A stretch of DNA of 64,000 bases from Ophioceras dolichostomum (taxonomy: Eukaryota > Ascomycota > Sordariomycetes > Magnaporthales > Ophioceraceae). The stretch lies in contig PYST01000128.1 in NCBI GenBank assembly GCA_003049485.1, positions 33,729 to 97,728 on the forward strand, in the 5' to 3' direction. The translations under genes were made by a program, and so were the position numbers. This document shows, piece by piece, positions 21,026-30,649 of the stretch. Numbering within the stretch: position 1 is the stretch's first letter; every line of letters begins with the position of its first letter. The notes under the pieces are model-generated. The model was not told the DNA's origin and ran no database searches. It was given only the letters and a program-made list of their open reading frames with translations.

Positions 21026-22543
21026 TTACTCGCTGTCGCATCCCCCGGCCTCCTCCATCCGTTCCATCCCCGCCGTCGTCGAGTTGACAGCAAACCGGTC
21101 AAGCCGGAACGGCTCCAGCAAGGGGTCAGTGACCCCAGTCAGGATCTGCTTCGTCAACAGCTCACCGACGGCAGCGCCATTGGTGACACCCGAATGCATC
21201 ACCGCCACAGTCAGGCCGTCCAGCCCCGTGCGCCCCAGGATCGGGTAGCCGTCCTCCGGGTCCGGGCGGGTGCCGACGGTGTAGTAGTCGTACTCGAGCG
21301 TCTCGCCGATCTCGTCCCTGAGCAGGCCCTGCAGCGTCGCGAACAGCGCAAGCGCCGTCTCGGCGGGGTTGTCGCCAACGGGCCCGCCGCCGTAGTCGGA
21401 ACCGGACTGGATGCGGCCCTCGAATGTCTGGCGCATGTGCAGCTCCGCGCCGTTGTACACCGTGTTTAAGATCGTAGTCGAGACGGGTTTCGTATTGATG
21501 AGCAGGCCGTCTCGACCCGAGAGGGGCAGCCTGATGTCCTCGGCCGCTAGAAGCGCCACGCTGCCTAGACCTGCGGCGAGCACGACGTGGTCGGCGGACA
21601 CGTCGCCGGTGGTGGACGTGGCAACCCCGCGTACGGAGCCGTCAGCGTTCTTGATGAAGCCTGTGACCCTCGTGCCCTCCAGCAGGGTGGCTCCGCGGGA
21701 CTCGGCGTCAGCGATGAGCTGCAGCGCAACGAGGTGCGCCTCCATGAACCCTTCCTCGTTGGCGAGGACGGCCCAGTCGGGCAGGTGGGACTCCTCGAGG
21801 CTGGGCTCCATCTCGGCGATCTGCATCTGCCCGACCCGAACGATGCCGTAACCCAGCTCAACTCCCTTTTCCTGCAAGTAGGTCTCGAGCCCGGCCTCGT
21901 CCATGTTGAACGTCAGAGCGCCGCTGAAGTTGATGGGGAGGCCCGGGAGCTCAGAGAGGATCTCGTGCCAGCGACCCATCGAGTGGTGGCGGAAGTTGTA
22001 GTAGAACTCGGGCGCGGTTGCGCCAGCGTTGAGCCAGGCGAACGAATTCGGCGTCGCCACACCGCCGAGCTTCTCTGCCACTATGGTTACGTTGGCTGAG
22101 TGCGAGAGGTGCCAGGCGATGGAGGCGCCAACGATACCGCCGCCTACCACCACGACGTTCGGGGGTGCCACGCTCGTCTTCGTCTTCTCGGTTGAGTCGT
22201 GTGGCCTGTGTCGATCGCGTCGCGAGGAGGGGAGGGTGTTTGGCGAAGATGTCGAACGCGCAGAGCTAGAACCAGAAGAGACAGGATTGAGGGATGCCGG
22301 GTGATGATCCACTGCAGATGTCGCAGATGCTGGATGAGGATCACTCGACGAGCGTGACGATACGAAGGGCGAAGCAGAGGCTTTAAATACAATATCAGGG
22401 CCTGGGGCAGATAGAGCTACCGAGCGCGAACCGTCAGCATCAACCTTATGTCCATCGTCATCATCACGACTAACGACTTCGCCGGCCGTCGCTATCTCCG
22501 ACATCGTATCATCGGAGCCTGCCCGATTATGGAGCGTCGACAT
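21026..22543 (-). CDS. FAD-dependent oxidoreductase of the DAO/DadA type
   Basis: A single exon of 505 residues from the ATG at 22543 (a second Met at residue 14 is an alternative). Residues 1-125 are Ser/Pro/His-rich and look disordered, an unusual extension. The dinucleotide-binding motif VVVVGGGIVGASIAWHL occupies about 130-146. The C-terminal FAD contact region reads GTRPDPEDGYPILGRTGLDGLTVAVMHSGVTNGAAVGELL, typical of glycine/D-amino-acid/sarcosine oxidases and DadA dehydrogenases. Substrate cannot be read from sequence. No peroxisomal SKL-type signal is present at the C-terminus (ends CDSE). The long N-terminal extension could regulate or target the protein, or reflect a mis-set start. 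Confidence 0.85.
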   Translation of the reverse strand: MSTLHNRAGSDDTMSEIATAGEVVSRDDDDGHKVDADGSRSVALSAPGPDIVFKASASPFVSSRSSSDPHPASATSAVDHHPASLNPVSSGSSSARSTSSPNTLPSSRRDRHRPHDSTEKTKTSVAPPNVVVVGGGIVGASIAWHLSHSANVTIVAEKLGGVATPNSFAWLNAGATAPEFYYNFRHHSMGRWHEILSELPGLPINFSGALTFNMDEAGLETYLQEKGVELGYGIVRVGQMQIAEMEPSLEESHLPDWAVLANEEGFMEAHLVALQLIADAESRGATLLEGTRVTGFIKNADGSVRGVATSTTGDVSADHVVLAAGLGSVALLAAEDIRLPLSGRDGLLINTKPVSTTILNTVYNGAELHMRQTFEGRIQSGSDYGGGPVGDNPAETALALFATLQGLLRDEIGETLEYDYYTVGTRPDPEDGYPILGRTGLDGLTVAVMHSGVTNGAAVGELLTKQILTGVTDPLLEPFRLDRFAVNSTTAGMERMEEAGGCDSE

Positions 22544-22776
22544 TTCGGTGTCCTTAAGTAACCTGTAGACCTAGGCCGATAAGCCACAGAGCTTCTTTGC
22601 TGCGAGGAGGGTCTACGGTCCAGTAGCTTTCACGAGGAATCGAGCTCTTGCAACGATAAGTGGCATTCCCCGCCCGATACGACCCCACATCGGGACTCCG
22701 CAAGGCAGTGGAATGTGACACCGTCTCGGCAGGTCTCGGCACCGCGCCACGACCGAGCAAGTTCGGTGAGGGGCGC

Positions 22777-22786
22777 CTCTTATAAG
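22777..22786 (+). promoter_or_regulatory. TATA-like element before the multi-stop frame
   Basis: CTTATAAG about 55-60 bp before the ATG at 22840, in the spacer that also serves the divergent FAD-oxidase gene. This suggests the decayed frame still has, or recently had, a promoter. Confidence 0.3.
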
Positions 22787-22839
22787 GGCAGGTATCGAGA
22801 TTGATACGACCATCAGCAGCAGCAGCAAAGACAACAAGT

Positions 22840-23274
22840 ATGGCCTCAACAGCAACAACAGCAAAGCCACCGTAAACAGAACAGGACAACGATGACTTGC
22901 CGAAACTCCTAGCAGAATACCAGTCGAAGTCTTTTGTCAACGCCGACGAGGCTTCAAAGTAGCTCGACTACCTGCGGAAAAAGCCGGGGACTGAGGAGCT
23001 TGCCCGTGAGATGACAGCACGGATAATGCAGCACTTCTAGCAGACTCCTGACCTTCCCGTTGAGTTGCTGCCGGACCAAATTCCCGTTGCCAAATTCCGC
23101 GATTTTTTTAAACTGCTAACTAGCACGAGGGTAAAAGCACAGCCATCCATATCGATCGTTGGCTCGATTCTCGCCAGGGTTCGGACTTGCACTTGGGAAC
23201 TTGCAACGGCCGCCCCCTCGCCCTCAAGATCGACAGCACAGCACTGCAGCCTCGGAGACCTGACGCCGCCGTAG
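22840..23274 (+). pseudogene. Reading frame with four in-frame TAA/TAG stops, possibly decayed or edited gene
   Basis: From the ATG at 22840 (MASTATTAKPP) one frame continues past a TAA at 22873, TAG at 22960, TAG at 23038 and TAG at 23272. Between the stops it reads like real protein: DNDDLPKLLAEYQSKSFVNA, then LDYLRKKPGTEELAREMTAR, then QTPDLPVELLPDQIPVAKF. A possible intron (GTTGAG at about 23,060 to CTGCTAACTAG at about 23,119) would change frame into HEGKSTAIHIDRWLDS and LALKIDSTALQPRR. Every stop is one C-to-T change from a Gln codon (CAA or CAG) in a CpA context, as RIP-type mutation would give. TAG stops are also the preferred target of A-to-I mRNA recoding in Sordariomycetes. The product family is not recognised. 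Poly-C and an assembly gap begin 230 bp downstream. Confidence 0.45.
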
Positions 23275-23508
23275 GCAGAACTTTTCGAAACTGACTCCGA
23301 GCTCCGCATCCATTTGATAGACGAGGTATTTAAACGGAACCGCTATATCACATCACGAGGTTCGTCCAGTCCATCGAGGCAACATACTGGTCCATCGTCG
23401 GATGTGTGGGAGCCAGACATCGCCTCAACAACCATCACACGGTCAGGGCTCCAAAAAAAACTCAAAAAAAACATATTTTTACAAACATCTCTACCTAAAA
23501 TCTCACCA

Positions 23509-23595
23509 CCCCCCCCCCCCCCCNNNNNNNNNNNNNNNNNNNNNNNNNNNNNNNNNNNNNNNNNNNNNNNNCCCCCCCCCCCCCCCCCCCCCCCC
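23509..23595. other. Assembly gap of 48 N flanked by poly-C runs
   Basis: N at 23524-23571, with 15 C before and 24 C after. The gap is a scaffold join through a homopolymer; true length and content are unknown. It lies between the multi-stop frame and the 3' end of the Cys-rich protein gene, whose stop codon is only two bases beyond the right C-run. Confidence 0.95.
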
Positions 23596-23597
23596 TC

Positions 23598-24206
23598 TTA
23601 GTGCAGGTGGGAGAGATCGCCGAACTGAAGGTCCAGCAGCGCCTTCTCAGAGGCGAGGATCCTCTCAAGGGCCGCGATGAGGCCCTTCCGCCGCTCGTCC
23701 CACTCCGTCTCCTCCCTCTCCTCCGCCTCGGCGTCCCCGTCGCGCTGCTCGTCGCGGCGCCGGGCCCGCAGCCGCTCCGTCTCCTTGGCGAAGGCCTCCT
23801 GCGCGGCCTGGACGGAAGAGGAGGCAGCGGCGGCGGAGGCGGAGACGGACGCGGAGACGGACGTGGAGACGGAGGAGGAGGAGGCGACAGCCTCCTGGTT
23901 GTCGTGGTGGTGGTGGGGCTTCGGTGTAGAAGTCTCCGCCGCCACCACTTCTCTCTCCTTCCCCTTCCCTTTCACTTGGGCTTCGCCCTCGCCCTCGTCC
24001 TCGCCCTCGCCCACCTCCTTCTTCGCCGCCACGACGGCGTCGGCCTCGCCCCCGTCCCGGCTCTCCTTGCGCTTGGGCTGCTGCTGTTGCTGCTGCTCCT
24101 GCTCGTTGGCAGCATCGACCGGAGAAGCAGCAGCAGCGGCCGCCGGCCCTGCCTCGGCCCGTTTCGGCTTGTGATTGTATCCCTGCTCCTGCCACGTCTT
24201 AAATAT

Positions 24207-24295
<89 letters not shown>

Positions 24296-25082
24296 GCCAC
24301 GTCTGGCACTGGCTGAAGTAAGATACGAGGCCGTTGTCGATTGCCGCGGCCTGCTCGCATAATTTGGTTAGCGATGGGCACGGTATGATGACAAAGAGCT
24401 CAGAGATGGGATGGGATATTGACTCGGCTGCTTCCTATGCAGCAACAACCGGATTTATTAGGTAGGGCAGGTAGAAACTACTTACATCACGGCCGGCCCT
24501 CAGGTCGCCAATGTAGACTTGAAGCAGCCTCGCCGCCTCCTTGTCGCTGTCGGACGGTATGGCTCAGTTTCAGCTTTGCTTTTTTTAGTCGTCGTAGGAA
24601 GGTAGCAGATAGATTTGTTGGTTGAGGTCTTGGGACTATGCTACTCTATCGCAGGGAGGGAATGGGAGATATGGGGAGAGAGGAAGGGGAAGGGAGAAAA
24701 AGAATGGGAAGTATAAAAGGGAGAGGAGGCAAAGAAGGAAGAGTAGAGAGGAGGGACTGCGGTCTCTGCAAGTTAGGATTACTAGGTAGTATGAAGTCAG
24801 AGTCGACTTACCCCGGGTGGCAGACCTTGCCTGTCTGCATACATGGCTGGCACCGGCCGCTGCGCAGCTTCCTGACGCAGATGACTAACTCGGGCATGTC
24901 GGTTTCGAGAGCCACCAGGATACACTCGCGGCATGGCGTCTTAGACTGTTTTTCCCCCATCCGCACCAAGAGTTGAAGGGTGTGGTGTGATCAGCGGCCT
25001 TCCACCGATATCAGAAGTCCGAGGACTTGTCTTTGCGTAGGATGAACTGGAGTGAGAGATCATGTACCTTGCAGGGAGCCAT
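23598..25082 (-). CDS. Cys-rich N-terminus / poly-Asp protein of unknown function
   Basis: Best model: start at the ATG at 24960 (MGEKQSKTPCREC), exons 24960-24812, 24546-24486 and 24350-23598, 320 residues in one frame. An alternative first exon at 25082-25068 (MAPCK) could splice to TCTAAG at 24945. The N-terminus holds six cysteines spaced as C-x2-C, C, C-x2-C and C (CRECILVALETDMPELVICV, then RCQPCMQTGKVC), suggesting a zinc-binding or disulphide module resembling Cys-rich DNA-binding-like domains of many fungal proteins. Exon 2 encodes KEAARLLQVYIGDLRAGRD. In exon 3, QTWH is followed by about 29 Asp encoded by (GAT)n, then IFKTWQEQG, a Glu/Gln/Ala-rich region and a C-terminal coiled-coil-like segment ending in FGDLSHLH. 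Two Lys/Arg clusters could be nuclear signals. Function unknown. Confidence 0.6.
24208..24294 (+). repeat. (TCA)29 microsatellite, coding as poly-Asp on the minus strand
   Basis: A perfect 87-bp trinucleotide run inside the last exon of the Cys-rich gene, read as GAT on the minus strand. It is bounded by a direct 9-bp repeat GCCACGTCT at 24191-24199 and 24296-24304, which encodes a duplicated TW motif on either side of the Asp run. This suggests expansion after a local duplication. Confidence 0.95.
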
Positions 25083-25285
25083 TTTTGTCGTCGTTGTTGG
25101 GGTACTTGAAAGGTAGCAGGTAGGTAGGTAGTATCGTGTTGGTGGCCTCTGGGATGACTTCTCGGAGCCGTTGCTGCTGTTCTGCTGTTTCGGTTCTCAC
25201 TTCTGCTCAGCCGTGAGCTTGAAATAGATTGATGGCAGATGGATGCGCGAATTATGCGCGTTCAAGAGCGTATCTGGAGATTCTC

Positions 25286-25612
25286 TGGCTCTTTCAAAGC
25301 TCTGTGGCGGGGTATAGAAGCGGTAGACGGGACCGACTGCCGCTGGGTTGAAGGGAAGAGGCGAAACGGAGGTGAAAAAAAATCAAAGATAAATAGAGGA
25401 GTTTGAGCAGCTCGAGGCGCCGGTTTCGATTTGAAAACGACGAGGTCTCTTTTCGAAGCTCTATCGCGCGCGTGGCTTGCTGTAGAAGCGCAAGACGGGG
25501 CCGATACGCTGCTGCTGTGTCGAGTTGAAGGAAAGAGGAGAGGCTGAGAAGAAAAGAAAATCAAAAGGATTTGTGCACAGCGAGAGGTGCTGGGTTTGAT
25601 TTGAAAACCGTC
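25286..25612. repeat. Degenerate tandem duplication, two units of about 160 bp
   Basis: Unit 1 (about 25286-25442) and unit 2 (about 25446-25612) share, in order, TTTC.AAGCTCT, TAGAAGCG..AGACGGG.CCGA, GTTGAAGG.A.GAGG, AAAATCAAA and GATTTGAAAAC. They differ by substitutions and small gaps. Both are non-coding as far as I can see; the duplicated block lies in the spacer between the Cys-rich gene and the carboxypeptidase gene. Confidence 0.7.
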
Positions 25613-25766
25613 GGACGCGTGGCGCGTGAGGGAGCACGTTCTGTCACCATCAGGGCAAGTCCTATGGATTGGGATAGCAACATCATTGATCCGGATAAAC
25701 ATTCAGAGTCGGTATTCATTCATTGATTCACCCGACCTCTCATCCTGCTAGAACATGATACACCTT

Positions 25767-27910
25767 TCAGCGCACCAACCAGGCTCTCACTAGCGCCGAA
25801 ACCGCCTCCTTCTGATCCCCCGGGCTCGTGTGACCCGCGTTATCAACTTCAGCCACCTGCAGCTCCGCGATCCCCTTCATCCTGCCTCCTCGGCGAAGAA
25901 TCCCCTCTTTGTCTGTGTAGTCCCAGTCACGCATCATCGTGAGACGGTACTGAGCGCCCTTGCTCCAGGGCAGTTCGTCGAACTCGCGGAATATGCCGGC
26001 GGATGTTCTGCAGCAGTATGCCCGCATGAGTGCTCAGTTCGGTTCGGAGAGCGGCTATATCAACTGTCGTTTGAATTCCAACCGTTGGAACTGGGCAGAA
26101 TATGGAGATGCGTGCATAGAAAAAACTCACATTGCGACGTCATATTTCCCGTTCATCACCAGCATGCGAATCTTCGCCTCGTCGAGCAGGTACACCACGT
26201 CATTAGTGGACGGCACGAAAACAGCTGGGTCGTTGCCCCATCGCTCGTTGAGCTCCCAGTTGACGGACGAGTAGTTGTGCGTTGCCTTGATCCCCAGCAG
26301 GCTTTGTAAATGCTGATTGGAGAGGTACGGCTCGATTTCGAAAAGCATCTTAGGGATACAGGTCGGGGGCACATCGCATCCCTGTCTCACTGGTGAAGGG
26401 AAGGGAGGCAAGCCCGGCATGTCAGTTCCAGCAACTCTGAATGGAGTTTATAAAGCCAGAAGATGGCCGCAATGCATGCTCTACGAGACGGCTCGGGGGA
26501 GGACGGTTCCTTACTGTCATATGGGCTCCGGCGGCGCGCGTCCACCTCTTCCTGGAAGTACTTGTATACCTTCAACCGCCCGTATTCCTCCGCTGAAGCG
26601 CAGACATGCGGGTCACTTGTGGCCTGACACAGCCTGTCTAGACGTTCAAGCTCAGGCATGGCGGCGGAGATGTCCGCACACGCCGATGCGTTGAACTGGA
26701 GGATATCCTGGGCCCCCGAGCAGAAGAGCTCGTAGTGACCAAGATACGAGTAGATGACGTCCACGGCCGGGTCGACGAGGATGATACCGTTGATGGAAGC
26801 AGCTACGGGGGACGCTGCTGGTTTGGGGAGTGAGGCGCTGTTGTTGATGATGTTGTCTTTGATGTCTCGTGTATTCCCGCGACTGTGGCCCAGGATGTCA
26901 GACACGAACCGAGGCACGTACTGGCCGCCGAAGGATTCCCCTGCGAGATAGAAGCCATGCTCGAAGTACTGAGGGAATCTAGCGATGAAGCTTTCCAGGA
27001 AGGTCCTGAAGTCGACGCTCGCCTCGCCCAGATTTAGGGGGAAGGATGAACCTTTGGCAAGAGGCGACAACCCGACGCCCGCGGGTTGACTGCGGCGTGC
27101 TCAGAGGTCAGGGATGTCAGAGGTTAGGTAGGTAGCCAAGTTGGTCAGCGAATTAGGCTGGGCATGGATGCGTGCAGGTCTCTCTCACTCGAGTATCAAC
27201 AGGTTGGCGAAGTTGGCCCAGCTGTCCGGGTTCGATATTGTGCGGCTGTTGTTGAACGGATCGACTTGACACGGCCCAATCTCTTCGAAGAGGCCAGGAA
27301 GCGAACTCGCACCCGGGCCGCTGAACGGCGGCATTCCGGGTAGGGTCATGTTACCTTGTTAGCCATTGAAGTCTCCATTCATCACCCGGTTCCAAGTAGA
27401 AGGAAAATAAGGGGGACCCTGTAATTACCCGTTCAACCATAGAATCGTGGGACTAGTGAGCGGACTACTCCGACTCTCGAAGAACCCTTTTCTCGAAAAA
27501 TTCCAAATCATCAGTTGGGTCCGGTCGCGCCAAATAATGGCGCATAGCAACGGCACACCACCCACTGCGCCGAGCTGCAGTGTGGATGGAATCCGGGCCA
27601 GCCGGAACATGGGATGAGACGCACAGAAAAACAGGCCGTTCCCATGGGAGACGGGGGCGGTGCCCGTGAAATGCCTGGTATTGGCCCGGCAAGTCCTGTC
27701 GTCCTGCCAGTAAACCGGCCATTTGACGGCGTCCGCCGCCGGACCCCCGACGACGGGGCGCTGCTGTTGATCCTTCGATGGATCTGAATCAACCAGTCGC
27801 CATTGGGGCTGTTGGATTGGCGGTGCGGGGTGACCAAGGACACACAGAGGCGCTGCTGAGAACGTAGCTAGACAGCTGAGAAAGAGGAGGCAAGCTCTTG
27901 TCGGAGCCAT
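25767..27910 (-). CDS. Serine carboxypeptidase (family S10), secreted
   Basis: Six exons restore a complete S10 enzyme of 516 residues: 27910-27625, 27486-27429, 27320-27189, 27089-26515, 26389-26131 and 26007-25767. The ATG at 27910 starts a signal peptide (MAPTRACLLFLSCLATFSAA); upstream in-frame Mets would add a poor leader. Splice joins recreate family landmarks exactly: LFFWFFESR, ILWLNGGPGASS (oxyanion region) and LDQPAGVGLS. The catalytic Ser211 lies in GESFGG, Asp434 in NGKYDVA and His496 in NAGHTSP. Several NxS/T sites fit a glycosylated secreted or vacuolar protein. The segment after the nucleophile (INGIILVDPAVDV) diverges from the usual GNGxxDP motif, so substrate preference may differ from carboxypeptidase Y. 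It removes C-terminal residues from peptides at acid pH by family knowledge. Confidence 0.88.
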
Positions 27911-28778
27911 TGCTGGCCGATCCATGAACATCTGTCGAATTGCGGGGAGGGAGAGCAACGTCACATTTGATGCCAACGACTTTGCCAGGACGTACGGGGT
28001 AAAGAGAGAGAAAAAAAGAATTTGTCGACGGTACGATTCGAATGCGCCAGCGGCCCGTCTCGGCCCCGCAGCCCACGGTGTGATGCGGGGAAACCCCGGT
28101 CTTCCAGGTCTGGTGCCCTGAATTCCATCCAGTACAACCCAGTAGGCTCACGCCTACCTGCCCACAGGACCAGCAACCAGACACCCATGATCAAATAGTT
28201 CGCAGCCTCCTCCGCGGCCGCCGATCTGGGAAGTATGATCCGACTGTGCCGCCGGAAGAAGGCTTAGGCGAATGGGAGCGCGTGCGAACGACCAAAAAGG
28301 GGGGTTACCCGGAGTTTGGGCTAGGTGGGCGAATGGGATGAGCAAGGAAATCGTGGTGGTGTTGAATCGGTCGGTCCCATCTCCCTTCTCCTTTCACCGG
28401 TTGGAAGGACCGACGCAAGGTGCTCATGCAGAAGATCACCGGCCGAAGGATATTGGAACATCGGTCTTTCTATTAAGTGATATTGAGTTCGCTGGTCTCT
28501 TTGCACCGATACCCCCAAGAAAGAAAAAACAGAGTAACTCCGAGTTCGTGGTTCCAATATTTCTTGTGTCCCCTTCGCTTCCCGTGTGTCCAAAGACTAA
28601 CGTACCCAGTCACCATCGTCATCACTGTAAATCCCATTCCCATCCATCTATCAAGTCAATCTCCCAAGCAAGGAAACCGGACGGTGCCAAGCGCGATGGA
28701 AAGATAGGCACCAAGAAGCGCCTTATCCATCCAAGAGCCAAGAGAAAGAAAGAAAAAAGCAGACAAGGCCAAGGCAAT
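27911..28778. other. Spacer between carboxypeptidase and melanin reductase genes
   Basis: Both flanking genes are on the minus strand, so this is promoter DNA of the carboxypeptidase and the 3' flank of the reductase. No gene or repeat seen. Confidence 0.6.
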
Positions 28779-30406
28779 CTACATGCAGGCGCCACCATCA
28801 ATGCCGATGACCTTTCCGTTGATCCACTCGCCGTCCTGCGACGCCAAGAAGCAGACGACGCGGGCGATATCGATCGGGAGGCCGACGCGGTGCATGGGCG
28901 ACCAACCAGCGGCGTACTAGAAGTAGACACAAGACACGGTTCGGTTATCTTGGCGGCTCGGCGGGCGGATGGGGGAGATTTGGAGGAGGGAGGAAGGGAA
29001 GGGAAAAGGGAAAAGAGAACGTACCTCGTCGACACCCTCGTTGTCGAGCTCGGAGCCGTTTGGAATGTATTCCCCTGTGTGCGAAGCACCAAATCATCAA
29101 TACTCCTATCGGGGACACATCATCACAAAATTGTCGTGCGAGTGAGTCGGTTAGGCTAAGGAATAGGCTTACTGCAGACGGCGTGGTACACTGGAAGGAA
29201 GGAAACAAGAGTTAGTACAGCCGGATCACAGGCCAAAACAGCTGTTGTTTGGGCGGGCAGGAGGGGAGGCAAGTAAGTGGCTTACTGTCAGTCTTGATGC
29301 CACCGGGGGCGACAGCATTGACGGTGATCTTCTTGTCACCGAAGTCTAGAGCGAACACACAATGTAGCACTTCGAGTTAGCAAAGAATCTAAGCTCCTTT
29401 GGGATAGGTACTATGGCAAAACCCGCAAGCGTGGATTGACATGGGGCATGGCTGCTGGGGGATGATGTGTTACGGAGGCTGGGTTGGGGAAATGCCGGTA
29501 GTGCCACCCCTTTCCTTGGCACTCCCTCTCCAACCTAGTCCATCCAAGTCCAGTGACAAGACGTGGCGTCTTCGGCACGGGAGGAGGGGCAGCTCCTACT
29601 TGCTGACTGCAGGGTTGCGTGGGTACAAGCGGGACAACTTGCAGTACAAGGATTCCAGAAGGAGATGTCTGCATGCAACACCAACTCGCAAAAATGTGAT
29701 GATGGAATAGTGCAGAAAGGAACAAGACTCACCAATGGCCATGCAGCGCACGAAGGTCTCAATCGTGCCCTTAGACCCAGAGTACACAGCGTGCTTCGGC
29801 ACGCCCTTGGCCTGCCCCGTGATGGAGCCCATCAGGATCAGGCGGCCGCCGACCTCGAGGTGCTTGTAGGCCTCGCGGGCTACGAAGAACTGGCCGCGGG
29901 TGTTGATGTTGAAGACGCGGTCGAACTCCTCCGGGGTGACGTCCTTGACGTGTCCGAACGAGACGACGCCGCTGTTGGAGCACACGATGTCGAGCTTGCC
30001 GAAGATGGAGACGGCCTTGTCGAACATGGCCACGATCTCCTCCACGACCGACACGTTGGCCTTGATCGACGCCGCGTCCGAGCCGCCCTTCTTGATCTGC
30101 GCGACGACCTCCTCGGCCGCCTCGGTGCTGTTGGCGTAGTTGACGATCACCTTGGCCCCGCGGCGCCCCAGCTCGAGGGCCATCTCCTTGCCGATACCGC
30201 GGCCTGCACGCGTCAAAAATGTCAGCAGGCTCGAGGGGGAAAACAAGCCAACCAGGACTCCCAGGAGAGAGGGAGAGGAAAAGGGGAAACGTACCGGCAC
30301 CAGTGACCAGCGCGACCTTGCCAGCTAGCGAAGCAGCCGCCATGCCGAGGGGGCCGGGGATCTCATCGTACTTGCTAGAGCCTGAGGGAGCTGTGACACC
30401 AGGCAT
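28779..30406 (-). CDS. Tetra/trihydroxynaphthalene reductase of DHN-melanin synthesis
   Basis: Six exons, 30406-30295, 30203-29733, 29345-29286, 29190-29173, 29074-29025 and 28916-28779, give 282 residues, one fewer than the Magnaporthe enzyme of this family as I know it. It is a classical short-chain dehydrogenase: NADPH motif VTGAGRGIG (34-42), CSNSGVVSFG (112-121), catalytic Ser164, Tyr178 and Lys182 (SITGQ...YSGSK), APGGIKTDMYHAVC near the active site and a C-terminus GIDGGACM. The family reduces tetra- and/or trihydroxynaphthalene to scytalone/vermelone in the cytosol, giving dark DHN-melanin of spores and appressoria. The C-terminal Met is the form found in trihydroxynaphthalene reductases, from family knowledge. 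An 18-nt exon encodes only six residues, and intron 2 is long for this window (387 nt). Other pathway genes are not in the window. Confidence 0.93.
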
Positions 30407-30641
30407 TTTGGAAGATTTGTGGTATTAAGTCGACCTTAAAAAAGGAGGAAATGCGAAGTTTGCTAATGGAATAGCGAGAGGGGGCAAGGATGCACAGAGA
30501 TCAGGCGAATCCGAAAGCGGAAGAGACAGAGAAATAAAAGATTCGTCTAAGCTGGCTTGGCTACCTGGTATGGAAGAGATGATGATGATACTTCTTGGTA
30601 GGGGACATCTTTTGTGTTCGTCCGGCAGACAGCGATGCCAT

Positions 30642-30649
30642 CTTATATA
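30642..30649 (-). promoter_or_regulatory. TATA-like element of the naphthol reductase gene
   Basis: TATATAAG on the minus strand about 240 bp upstream of the ATG at 30406, followed by an A/G-rich leader. Not shown to be used. Confidence 0.4.

Noticed and set aside
23665..24195. Overlapping Gly/Arg-rich frame on the minus strand
   Set aside because: It is the other-frame image of the acidic, repeat-rich exon of the Cys-rich gene.
23972..24295. Poly-methionine frame through the TCA repeat
   Set aside because: Caused by reading the trinucleotide repeat in another frame; the GAT frame joins good exons on both sides.
28030..28060. GATTCGAAT word suggesting a tRNA T-loop
   Set aside because: No matching acceptor stem or D/anticodon arms on either strand.
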